Below, piece by piece: positions 35,500 through 43,399 of a stretch of 64,000 bases of DNA. The position numbers were made by a program, and so were the translations under genes. Below the pieces are notes generated by a model. The model saw only the letters and a list, made by a program, of their open reading frames with translations, was not told where the DNA came from and made no database searches. Source of the DNA: Pseudobdellovibrionaceae bacterium (GTDB lineage Bacteria; Bdellovibrionota; Bdellovibrionia; Bdellovibrionales; Bdellovibrionaceae); assembly GCA_016785955.1 (NCBI GenBank), contig JAEUWH010000097.1, positions 1-64,000 on the forward strand, written 5' to 3'. The first letter of the stretch is position 1, and each line of letters opens with the position of its first letter.

Positions 35500-37251
35500 T
35501 TACTGCTTAGGACTACCATCCGTTGCACCGGAAGAGACCGGCGGGCTTGCTGCGGGTCTCGCGCCAGAACTAGATCCTGACGAGTCCACCTGTGCTAAAC
35601 GGCGCTCGTCCAAGATCTTTTCAATACCAGGGCGACTGCGGATTTTATCCACAAACGCCGCAATGGCTTCACACTCACCGGGTTGTGCGTTATTGCTCTT
35701 TTCACAATAGTATGAAAAAGAATGCGTCTTTCCTGGCTCAACGTCTGACGCCATGATATTCCCGTCAACCGCCTCAAGCATTTTACGAACTTTATCACTA
35801 AATCGGCCCAACTGACCCGGATCCCTCATATGCAAAACATTCTTCTCTTCCTCATCGATCACCATCGCTAAGGCATCCATACATCGACGAGTTAAAGCAC
35901 TCAATGGGTAACGAGGAACACACATATCCCCCTGAATATCTCCCGACGATTCAAAACCATAGGAGTTACATTGAAAGCGAATACCTTTACAGTTTTCGTT
36001 TTCGCCCTCTTCGGGTTTTTTACAATAGAATTTTTTATCTGTATCCGAGGCCGCAGACTTAGTTCTTAAGGTTGATGGCCGACCACCATAAATACAAGTG
36101 TAACCATCGTCTTGCTTAATGGTTCCTAGATTTTGATCACTACTTCCCGAGACGCGTGGACGTGAAGGATCGATGACGCCAGCTGAAGCACCACCACCTA
36201 TCCACCCCAGTGCCTCCGCACCTTTGTAACCGGCATAACCAGCCGCTCCGGCCAATAAAGCGATTTCAGCAGAGTTGTTCAGCAGCCAACGCGCACTACT
36301 GGTATTAGCGGCACGATAGATCGCAGAAATTTCTTTCGACGTTGCACCCGCAGCGCGAAATCTCATTTCCATGTCGTTCGCGCTGCCTCGTAGTCTTTTG
36401 ACTTTAGCCAAGGCGGATCTTTTCTGAGCGGCCGTTCCTATTTTCCTAATTCGATCATAGTCTTTATCCGCTTGAGCAACGTCCTTAAGCAGAGCCCTAA
36501 AGTCTTTACCAAGAACATTTTTGTTTGTCGCAAGACTTGGAATCACACTACGAATTTGTGTTACAGTGTGCCCAGCATCGACGATGCTATTTTTCACCCC
36601 GGTAAGTTTCTTTTCACTGGCAGCTACGCTTTTATTTAACTTCGCCAGCCGCGCCGTCTGCTGAGCCGTCATAGGAGCATTGGAAGGAATCCCCGATTGA
36701 AAAGACGAAACTGCTTTTTTATTAGCTTTCACGGCTTCCTCCGCAACCCTCAGTTTTTCCGCATGACCTTTTACAACGATTTCATCAGCCCTACTGAGCC
36801 CCTTTTCAATGACACCTTTAGCCTTACCCACCGATTCTGCGCTCTTTACCACCACCGCCTTTGCACCCCAAGCAGTCATTTTCCATGCACCCTGAATCAT
36901 ACCCCCAATCATGGCTTGGGATTTCGAAACCATCATATCCCAATAGTAGGAAACTAGGCTCGCGTGTGTTTTTTTCACAGAATTTGAATTGAATGCCGAA
37001 GTGTCCGCATCAGAATCCTCGTAATCGACTGTTTTAGCCTGAGACACCTCAAGCACCTGAACCAGATAAACCAACGCGCGAAAGTAAATGACTTTATCAT
37101 CATCACTTAACTGGGCAAGCTCCTCGTTCGTCAAAATCATTTTTGACAACGGTATATAAAAACCTTTTTTCGCAGGGCTTATTGAGTTTGCATAACTTAC
37201 TTGTGTGATCAGAAAAATAAATGCAAACACAAGGCTCTTCACTTTTTTCAT
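35500..37251 (-). CDS. Large exported Cys-rich protein of unknown function
   Basis: 583 residues. The signal peptide covers residues 1-21 (MKKVKSLVFAFIFLITQVSYA). The N-terminal domain (about 25-95) is followed by a long helical, Lys/Ala-rich region (about 95-320). A hydrophobic Gly/Ala-rich segment (about 325-345, LLAGAAGYAGYKG) may be membrane-inserting. The Cys-rich C-terminal domain (about 375-545) has about eight Cys, and the tail is Ser/Pro-rich. The start has AGGGAG upstream. I recognise no family. It converges with the peroxidase gene (nine-base gap) and is divergent from the exported coiled-coil gene at 37466. Confidence 0.7.
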   Translation of the reverse strand: MKKVKSLVFAFIFLITQVSYANSISPAKKGFYIPLSKMILTNEELAQLSDDDKVIYFRALVYLVQVLEVSQAKTVDYEDSDADTSAFNSNSVKKTHASLVSYYWDMMVSKSQAMIGGMIQGAWKMTAWGAKAVVVKSAESVGKAKGVIEKGLSRADEIVVKGHAEKLRVAEEAVKANKKAVSSFQSGIPSNAPMTAQQTARLAKLNKSVAASEKKLTGVKNSIVDAGHTVTQIRSVIPSLATNKNVLGKDFRALLKDVAQADKDYDRIRKIGTAAQKRSALAKVKRLRGSANDMEMRFRAAGATSKEISAIYRAANTSSARWLLNNSAEIALLAGAAGYAGYKGAEALGWIGGGASAGVIDPSRPRVSGSSDQNLGTIKQDDGYTCIYGGRPSTLRTKSAASDTDKKFYCKKPEEGENENCKGIRFQCNSYGFESSGDIQGDMCVPRYPLSALTRRCMDALAMVIDEEEKNVLHMRDPGQLGRFSDKVRKMLEAVDGNIMASDVEPGKTHSFSYYCEKSNNAQPGECEAIAAFVDKIRSRPGIEKILDERRLAQVDSSGSSSGARPAASPPVSSGATDGSPKQ

Positions 37252-37465
37252 AAAGTCTCCCTAAAATTATATAAGTCTACAAATACGTCTTCGGTAACAC
37301 TATAGGAAACTTAAGCCGTGATGCTTCAAATTGAATAAGCCAGACCTCGCCACAGAACTTTACAAACTCCACTCTGACGCCAGCCATTGGTCCGGTTTAC
37401 CAAGTCGCAACTCATTCCCTATAAACTCTACCTGACAGCTTCCGATAAACAACTAGAGGTACCTT

Positions 37466-38188
37466 ATGAGTAAAACTTTAGTTTTTATATTTCTAGCCAT
37501 CTCGCAAATCGCCATCGCACAAGCGCCTCCAGTGACTAATGTTGCGACAGTTAAAAGCAAGGTGGAAAAACTGAAAGATACAATGACCCTTAGTGAAAAA
37601 TGGCTGACACCTTTGCAAACCACTCTTAATAACTATTATGCTGAGTTTGAAAAAGGTTGCGACATTTCGCGCAGACACTTTCAAACTGGCATTGTAACAG
37701 CCACTCAACGATCGTGCCTTAATCAGAAATTCAGCGGCATCGAAATGACCGCGCGAAATGTCGAGAAGCAAGTTCAATCGCTTAAGAAAAATATAACTGA
37801 TGCCAAAGCTGAATATGTAGAGTTACTTAAGCAAGCACGCAAAGACTACACTCCAAATGACGTCCTAGAACTGAGCACTCTAAGTGGTGACTTAAACAGC
37901 CTCGCGGCCAGGAACGAAGTTGATCAACTTCGCCTACAAATGTACCGCTCCGAACTGCAACGCAAACAAAAAGAGTTTGAAGATTCTGTCGAGTACGCCT
38001 TTACGGCCAGCACCATCCAAAATACCCTCAACAGCCCCTTGCTCTGCACGTCAGTCCAGCGCTGCTCCTCTAACGCTAACGCCCCAGGCACATTGAGCAC
38101 TAGTGATATCAAGAAATCGATTCTTAATTCCGCGTCCTCATCGGCCATCAAAAACTCGACTCGCAAACCAACAGGTGTCGCGAAATAG
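37466..38188 (+). CDS. Exported coiled-coil protein of unknown function
   Basis: 240 residues with signal peptide MSKTLVFIFLAISQIAIAQ. The mature part is strongly helical, with heptad-like stretches at about residues 30-60 and 95-180, and two Cys pairs (GCDISRR with RSCLNQ; LLCTSVQRCSS). It ends in a Ser/Asn-rich tail. The ATG follows AGAGGT. Function and partner are unknown. It may share context with the large exported protein on the other strand and the barrel protein downstream. Confidence 0.65.
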   Translation: MSKTLVFIFLAISQIAIAQAPPVTNVATVKSKVEKLKDTMTLSEKWLTPLQTTLNNYYAEFEKGCDISRRHFQTGIVTATQRSCLNQKFSGIEMTARNVEKQVQSLKKNITDAKAEYVELLKQARKDYTPNDVLELSTLSGDLNSLAARNEVDQLRLQMYRSELQRKQKEFEDSVEYAFTASTIQNTLNSPLLCTSVQRCSSNANAPGTLSTSDIKKSILNSASSSAIKNSTRKPTGVAK

Positions 38189-38333
38189 TCAACTGACCAA
38201 GTTACCGGCACTGGCAAAAATCGTGAATCTTTTTTTGAGACAGTCGATTTTCCTAGTCCCCATATAGCGAAAACTATGAATTCGGATTGATTTGGAATAC
38301 CCCCTAGGTCATAATTAAGGGTACGGGGGCCAA

Positions 38334-39068
38334 GTGAAATCTTTATTTATCTATTTGCTGTTAATTTTATCATTATTTTCCGGCCGACTTTACGCTCAAT
38401 CAGAATCGTCCGATGCATTTGATCCGTTCTCTGATTACTCTGAATTCGATCAAGACTCAGACGAAGAAGCCGACATCAACTTTTTTCGCAATGGTCGCTT
38501 ACTTACCCTGGGCCTAGCCGCAGGACCTCGTCAGTTCACCGAGAATATGTCCAAATCCTATGGCTCTGGACCTAACTTTGGTATCCAAATTAGCTATTTT
38601 TTCGATTTAAAGACAGCTCTAGGTGTCGGGATTATGACCGGTGACAGTGCTCTTAACTTTTCAACTATTTCCGGCAACACCATCAACAACTATTCTGGAA
38701 ACGTGTCATTTACATCGATCAATTTTAACATCAAATATTTTATGAACACACAAAACGTAACCAAAGGACTCGCTGATATTAATCCTTATATTTTAGGCGG
38801 TTTTTCACAGTGGTACAGAACTGTTTCCATATCTGAATTTGGCACTCAATCACGCGAAAATGTAATGGGTGCCGATCTAGGCATCGGCGTAGAAATTCCA
38901 TTAATGCGGCGTAAAGCATTCTTAGGTTTTCAAGCCACCTATCACTATATTAATTTTGCAGATGAAGGCAAAGAATTTCTCTACAACGGAACAACCAATG
39001 AACTTCTTGAACACAAAATCAATGGCGATTTGATGGATATACTTTTAATTCTAGGATTGAACTTCTAG
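38334..39068 (+). CDS. Outer-membrane beta-barrel protein
   Basis: 244 residues, with GTG start after GGGGG. The signal peptide covers residues 1-21 (ending LYAQ), followed by an acidic segment (residues 22-50, rich in Asp, Glu and Ser). From about residue 55 onward come alternating polar and hydrophobic strands with aromatic girdles, ending in Phe (LLILGLNF), as in small OmpA/OmpW-like barrels of about eight strands. The acidic segment would face the periplasm or the medium. A hairpin just after the stop supports it as a single gene. Confidence 0.8.
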   Translation: MKSLFIYLLLILSLFSGRLYAQSESSDAFDPFSDYSEFDQDSDEEADINFFRNGRLLTLGLAAGPRQFTENMSKSYGSGPNFGIQISYFFDLKTALGVGIMTGDSALNFSTISGNTINNYSGNVSFTSINFNIKYFMNTQNVTKGLADINPYILGGFSQWYRTVSISEFGTQSRENVMGADLGIGVEIPLMRRKAFLGFQATYHYINFADEGKEFLYNGTTNELLEHKINGDLMDILLILGLNF

Positions 39069-39096
39069 AAATCATTGCCTTAAAAATGATTTTTGG
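39069..39096 (+). terminator. Terminator of the barrel gene
   Basis: AAATCATT and AATGATTT form a perfect eight-base stem with an eight-base loop, followed by TTGG after the T-rich right arm. It starts at the base after the stop codon. The T-tract is short. Confidence 0.5.
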
Positions 39097-39118
39097 AAAT
39101 ACCCCCGTCTGCCAGCCG

Positions 39119-42100
39119 TCAGTTCTTGGCCTCGGAACTCTGATCAATTTGACCTTCTGAATCACCATGCTTCGTCAAATAAAACTTTTCAAGCTCCCCG
39201 CGGAAATATTTTCGCTCGAATTTTCGGTACGATTCATACTTCACTTGCGAGCCCAGAATTTCTACTAATTTAGCCTCCGTTTCCGATTCGGCATCTTTCA
39301 ATTTTTGAATTCCCTGCTCCAACAAATCTGTTCGTACATTTTCTTTCTTTTCCATCAACGATTTAACCAGCGTCTTGGACATTGCCACGACTTGAATCGA
39401 TTTTTCCTCTTCGATTCTCCACGTTCTTAGCAAATACTCCATCGCCGCTTTACCAAACTTTTCATTAAACGAAGTGCTCAGGTACAACTCATAGAACTGA
39501 TCCGTATACAACACCAAGTCCACATACGAGTCTTTAACTTCAGGCTCGCGTTTAGGAATAAATTTCTTTGCGGCCAAATCTTTGATCGCCTCTTCTTTTT
39601 GTTCTGAAACCAAGGTCTGCACCGGATTTTGATTCTTAACCACTTTGAGATATGACATCTGAATCAATGCAAATGAAACAGCCCCAATCAAAAAACCCAT
39701 CGCCAACTGTTGAAACCGTTCGCGTTTTTGCTTCTTCAGCACCACATTGGTATCTTTCGTTAACTGATTCGACTCTTCACTTGCCCCCAGAGCAATATGC
39801 GCCGTTTGCTCTTCCATCGTCGCTACAATTTTCTCTAACATCAAAGCCGACACGGCACTCAGCTTTTCTACGGGAATACTGCCCACCAGCGTTTTCTCGA
39901 CCTGCTGGTGAATCTCCTTAGCCAAACGCTCTTTAGTTTTATGCAATTCCGACAACAAATCCTCTTTAGTCTTCTTCAACTTCTCCAGCTCAATAAGCTT
40001 CATTTGATTCACTTGCTCGTTTGTTTCCTTCATCATCTGTTGCTTTTCTATCTCTAGTTGAGATTTTAACTTTGCCTTCTGACCTTCAAATTCTTTCTTT
40101 AAGCTCTCCAAACGATTATCATGAGTATCAATTTCAAATTTCATTTCGCCAACACGTTTTTCATAAGCTTTCGATTCGCTCAACAAAGAGTCTCGGCCTT
40201 GTGTCAATAATGACACCTCTTTTTTCAAGTCCGACATTTGCGTCGTATTTTTTTGCACCTCAGTTTTAATATTTTCATGCTCCACACGTAGCACCTGATG
40301 ATCCGACTCTAGTTTACCAAATACCGATTTCAATTCACCAATACGTGTTTCCAACAAAGCATTCTCATCGACAAGAGCCCTATTTTTATTTAAGAATTCC
40401 TCCTGCTTTTCACGTCGCCACACTTCGATATCTTTTTCTTTGTTAACTTCCGCCGCCGCCAGTTGGCTTTCACGCTGACTCCAATCGGCCTCACGTTTAA
40501 CCTGCTCCCCTTCATACCACCTTTGCAATTCCACGCGTTTTTGCGACTCTAAATTTCTAAGCTGCACTTCACGATCATTCCAGTCTTTCTCATTTTTAGC
40601 CCGCATGTCGGCTTCCCAAGCTGATGCCTTCGCCCGCAGCTCGACATCCCATTCTGTCGTTTTAGCTCGAGTTTCCGAATCCCAAGTCGTCGTTTTAGCT
40701 CGCAGTTCCGACTCCCACGCCAAAGTCCGCTCTTTTGTAACACGCTCAAAAACGGCTAACTCATCAGCCTTCTCTTTCTCTTGTTTACGCAAAACCTGTT
40801 CACGTTCATTCCAGTCTTTTTCATTTTTTGTTCGCGTCTCGGCAACCCAATCCAAAGTATCTTTTTTTATTTTTGATTCATAGTCTGCCAGATTCTTTTC
40901 ACGCTCATCCAGCTCTTTCAATTTCGCTTCTCGATCCTTTTGAAGTTTTTGAAAAAATTCGTCTTCTTTTTTCTTCAAACCACCGTGAAATTCTTGAAGT
41001 TCCTTCGTCTTACGCTCTTCTTCTACTTCCAAATCCATATAACGAGCTGAAATATCTTTTTCTGCTAACTCCTGACGTTTCCGCAGGCGCTCTTCAAAAT
41101 CACCACTTTTTTCAACAAGGTGCTTTTCAAGATTGGCTTCTTTTTGCTTTATCTCGTCTTCAAATATTTTACGTTTTTCAATTTCTTCTTTTTCATATTT
41201 CAACGCTACTAATTTTTTTTCTTCTTCAAGATCTTTTAATTCGTCCGCGCAGCGCTTAACATCCAGATTCAGTTGCGAGACTTCTTTTTTAAGCCGCTCG
41301 ATATCCTGCGACGATTCCTTTTTAACTTGATCGACCTCGCTCTTCGCGACTAAAACCATTTTTTCGCGCTCGACCTTACTATTCTCTTCCGCTTCTCTTA
41401 ACAACGCTTGAACCTTCTTTTGTGCTTCACGATCAGTTCGTTGCAATAAAAGTTCTTTTTCTTTTTCGGCATCGTTAAGAATTGCCTTCTTAAGGTCCTC
41501 AATTTCCAACAATGATTTATTCTTAAATTGTTCTAGCTCGCGATGAGCATACTCGCGCATTACGGTGACTTTTTCTCGCGCTTCTTCTACCATTTTATTA
41601 GAAAGAGTTTCATTTTCTTTTAAAACGCGCTCACCGTCAGACTGCGCCTCTTCAATTTTATTTTTGTAATAGTCATCGGCTTCCTTTTTATAGCCGTTGG
41701 CCTTTTCGTATATTTCTTGAACTTTCTTTTGTGCGTCTTCCTGAGCCTCATTGATAACACCAACACCCTTGCGTTTAGCATCTTGAACAATCTGGTTAGA
41801 TTGCATGGAGGCATTTTGTAAAATTTCGTCTTGCTTCAACAACGTCGCGTTTTCTATCGATGTGGATTTATTCTCGGCAATCTTGATTAACTTATCATGA
41901 CTATCCTGCGCTAACTTCACAATTTTTTGAGCTTCCGCATGAGCCCCTTGAATCAAACGTAATAAACCATCACGCTCATCCTTGGGTAACTGACTTTTAA
42001 CTACATCTTCTTTTTTAAAACATTTTTCTAGTAAATTAAAAGAAAGGTAAATCTCGGACTTACCTACTTTTACTTTATCTCCGGGCTCGACACTGACCGT

Positions 42101-42343
42101 TTTCTGTGCGGGAATCTTTTGACCATTTACAAACGTCCCATTCGCCGACCCCTGATCTTCAATCCATATTCGATCATGCTTCAACGTGATAATAAGATGA
42201 ATGCGACTGATGTCGGGATCACTAAAAGCAATCGTAGCATCTAAAGATCGACCGACCGTAAATGAACTATCGTCGACTATTTTATAGTCGACGTCTTCAC
42301 CTTGCTGGATTGTCACAATAAAAACTTGTATACTTTTAGCCAT
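39119..42343 (-). CDS. FHA-domain protein with very long cytoplasmic coiled coil and one membrane span
   Basis: 1074 residues. Residues about 5-100 form a forkhead-associated domain with the phosphothreonine-reading motifs FTVGRSLDATIAF, DISRIHL and SANGTFVNG. Residues about 110-840 are almost pure charged coiled coil, roughly 105 nm if fully extended (0.1485 nm per residue). At 542-585 come four 11-residue repeats (AWESELRAKTT type). A hydrophobic span at about 882-902 (MGFLIGAVSFALIQMSYLKVV) is followed by a helical C-terminal domain of about 170 residues, likely periplasmic. It is the last gene of a three-gene leftward operon with a MotA-like channel and a MotB/OmpA-like protein. No kinase is adjacent. 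Role inferred: phospho-responsive tail or transmitter of this machine. Confidence 0.85.
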   Translation of the reverse strand: MAKSIQVFIVTIQQGEDVDYKIVDDSSFTVGRSLDATIAFSDPDISRIHLIITLKHDRIWIEDQGSANGTFVNGQKIPAQKTVSVEPGDKVKVGKSEIYLSFNLLEKCFKKEDVVKSQLPKDERDGLLRLIQGAHAEAQKIVKLAQDSHDKLIKIAENKSTSIENATLLKQDEILQNASMQSNQIVQDAKRKGVGVINEAQEDAQKKVQEIYEKANGYKKEADDYYKNKIEEAQSDGERVLKENETLSNKMVEEAREKVTVMREYAHRELEQFKNKSLLEIEDLKKAILNDAEKEKELLLQRTDREAQKKVQALLREAEENSKVEREKMVLVAKSEVDQVKKESSQDIERLKKEVSQLNLDVKRCADELKDLEEEKKLVALKYEKEEIEKRKIFEDEIKQKEANLEKHLVEKSGDFEERLRKRQELAEKDISARYMDLEVEEERKTKELQEFHGGLKKKEDEFFQKLQKDREAKLKELDEREKNLADYESKIKKDTLDWVAETRTKNEKDWNEREQVLRKQEKEKADELAVFERVTKERTLAWESELRAKTTTWDSETRAKTTEWDVELRAKASAWEADMRAKNEKDWNDREVQLRNLESQKRVELQRWYEGEQVKREADWSQRESQLAAAEVNKEKDIEVWRREKQEEFLNKNRALVDENALLETRIGELKSVFGKLESDHQVLRVEHENIKTEVQKNTTQMSDLKKEVSLLTQGRDSLLSESKAYEKRVGEMKFEIDTHDNRLESLKKEFEGQKAKLKSQLEIEKQQMMKETNEQVNQMKLIELEKLKKTKEDLLSELHKTKERLAKEIHQQVEKTLVGSIPVEKLSAVSALMLEKIVATMEEQTAHIALGASEESNQLTKDTNVVLKKQKRERFQQLAMGFLIGAVSFALIQMSYLKVVKNQNPVQTLVSEQKEEAIKDLAAKKFIPKREPEVKDSYVDLVLYTDQFYELYLSTSFNEKFGKAAMEYLLRTWRIEEEKSIQVVAMSKTLVKSLMEKKENVRTDLLEQGIQKLKDAESETEAKLVEILGSQVKYESYRKFERKYFRGELEKFYLTKHGDSEGQIDQSSEAKN
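40589..40720 (-). repeat. Four 33-bp (11-residue) repeats in the FHA protein
   Basis: Consecutive units translate to AWESELRAKTT, TWDSETRAKTT, EWDVELRAKAS and AWEADMRAKNE. The 11-residue (hendecad) period differs from the heptads elsewhere and would favour a nearly straight or right-handed coil with a row of Trp every third turn. Confidence 0.85.
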
Positions 42344-42435
42344 CTTTTATCCTAATTCGATTACTTTAAAGCCGCCCACTTGGCATCAAAACTGGCAAAG
42401 CCTACGGCCTTAAAATACTCGGCGCTTGCGTACAT

Positions 42436-43383
42436 TTAAGAAGCTTTTGTTTTCTTCAACTCGTCTGTCTTTACCAACTCATCTAAATCACGTACACGAG
42501 CTGCCTTGGCGATTTCCAAATTAATAGACTCTTCCGCCAACGCATCTTGTGGATCCTTGTGTTCATCAAATAATTTTTCATTTGATGGATAATCATTGTT
42601 ATCACTGCGATACCATAACAAATCTAGCGATGTTTCAAAACGATCCACCATAGAGACAAATACACGATCCGGAGAAAATATCGTATTGATAAAATTCAAT
42701 AGTAACGAAAAAGCGATACCAAAAATCGATGACTTCATCGCAAACGAGATCTCAAACAAGAAACGATCCATGACGTCTTTGGTTCCCGCCGCATCTTGCA
42801 AATTCATCAACCCCAACTCGGGAAGGCCTTTCGCAATACCGATAAATGTTCCCAAGATACCCGCCACAACAAACAAACCCGGCAAAATTGAAACGATATC
42901 ATTCAGTCCCGAGATCGGAAAAACCCCAAACACTCGGTTAAAACACGGATTATGATGAAACGTTGCGCGCGTAATATGCAACAACTTGGGTGTATCATTG
43001 GTCCATTTTAGAAATTTCAGTTGCTTCAAAATGTCTTTCACCAACCAAGCACAACCTTGCTTTACCAACCAAATACGATCACTCCAACGCATCACCTTGT
43101 CACGCTGACGACGCATCATGCGATCGCGAACCTCAAACGTTTCATAGTATGTTCTTTCTAAGATTTTTTTAGACAGAACATAGAACGACACTTTGTTTGT
43201 TGTTCCCGGTTGCTGACTTTCCATAAAGTGAGACACACGTTTTTCAAACTCACGTGAAAACCATTCGTGACGTTTGACCGTGTACCAAATCATGAATCGA
43301 AGGAAGGCGCCAACAACAAAGACGACTCCCATCACCCAAGGCAGACTGAGTATAAAATATTCAGTTAAAGTTTTTGTTCCCAT
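42436..43383 (-). CDS. MotA/TolQ/ExbB-type proton channel protein
   Basis: 315 residues from the ATG preceded by AAGGAG seven bases upstream (a second ATG lies two codons earlier). There are three predicted spans: about 12-33, 178-200 (LPGLFVVAGILGTFIGIAKGL) and 220-245 (SSIFGIAFSLLLNFINTIF). A cytoplasmic segment of about 140 residues lies between the first and second. The LGTFIGIAKGL and FAMKSSIFGIAFS sequences are hallmarks of the MotA/TolQ/ExbB/ZorA superfamily, which uses the proton motive force to drive a MotB/TolR/ExbD/ZorB partner. The partner is the gene directly upstream (17-base gap). It is not flagellar MotA, which has four spans. Confidence 0.87.
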   Translation of the reverse strand: MGTKTLTEYFILSLPWVMGVVFVVGAFLRFMIWYTVKRHEWFSREFEKRVSHFMESQQPGTTNKVSFYVLSKKILERTYYETFEVRDRMMRRQRDKVMRWSDRIWLVKQGCAWLVKDILKQLKFLKWTNDTPKLLHITRATFHHNPCFNRVFGVFPISGLNDIVSILPGLFVVAGILGTFIGIAKGLPELGLMNLQDAAGTKDVMDRFLFEISFAMKSSIFGIAFSLLLNFINTIFSPDRVFVSMVDRFETSLDLLWYRSDNNDYPSNEKLFDEHKDPQDALAEESINLEIAKAARVRDLDELVKTDELKKTKAS

Positions 43384-43399
43384 GTCCATTCTCCTTTAA

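Noticed and set aside
35486-35504. AGTAAG/CTTACT hairpin between the peroxidase gene and the convergent gene
   Set aside because: Only six base pairs, overlapping both coding ends; too weak to call a terminator.
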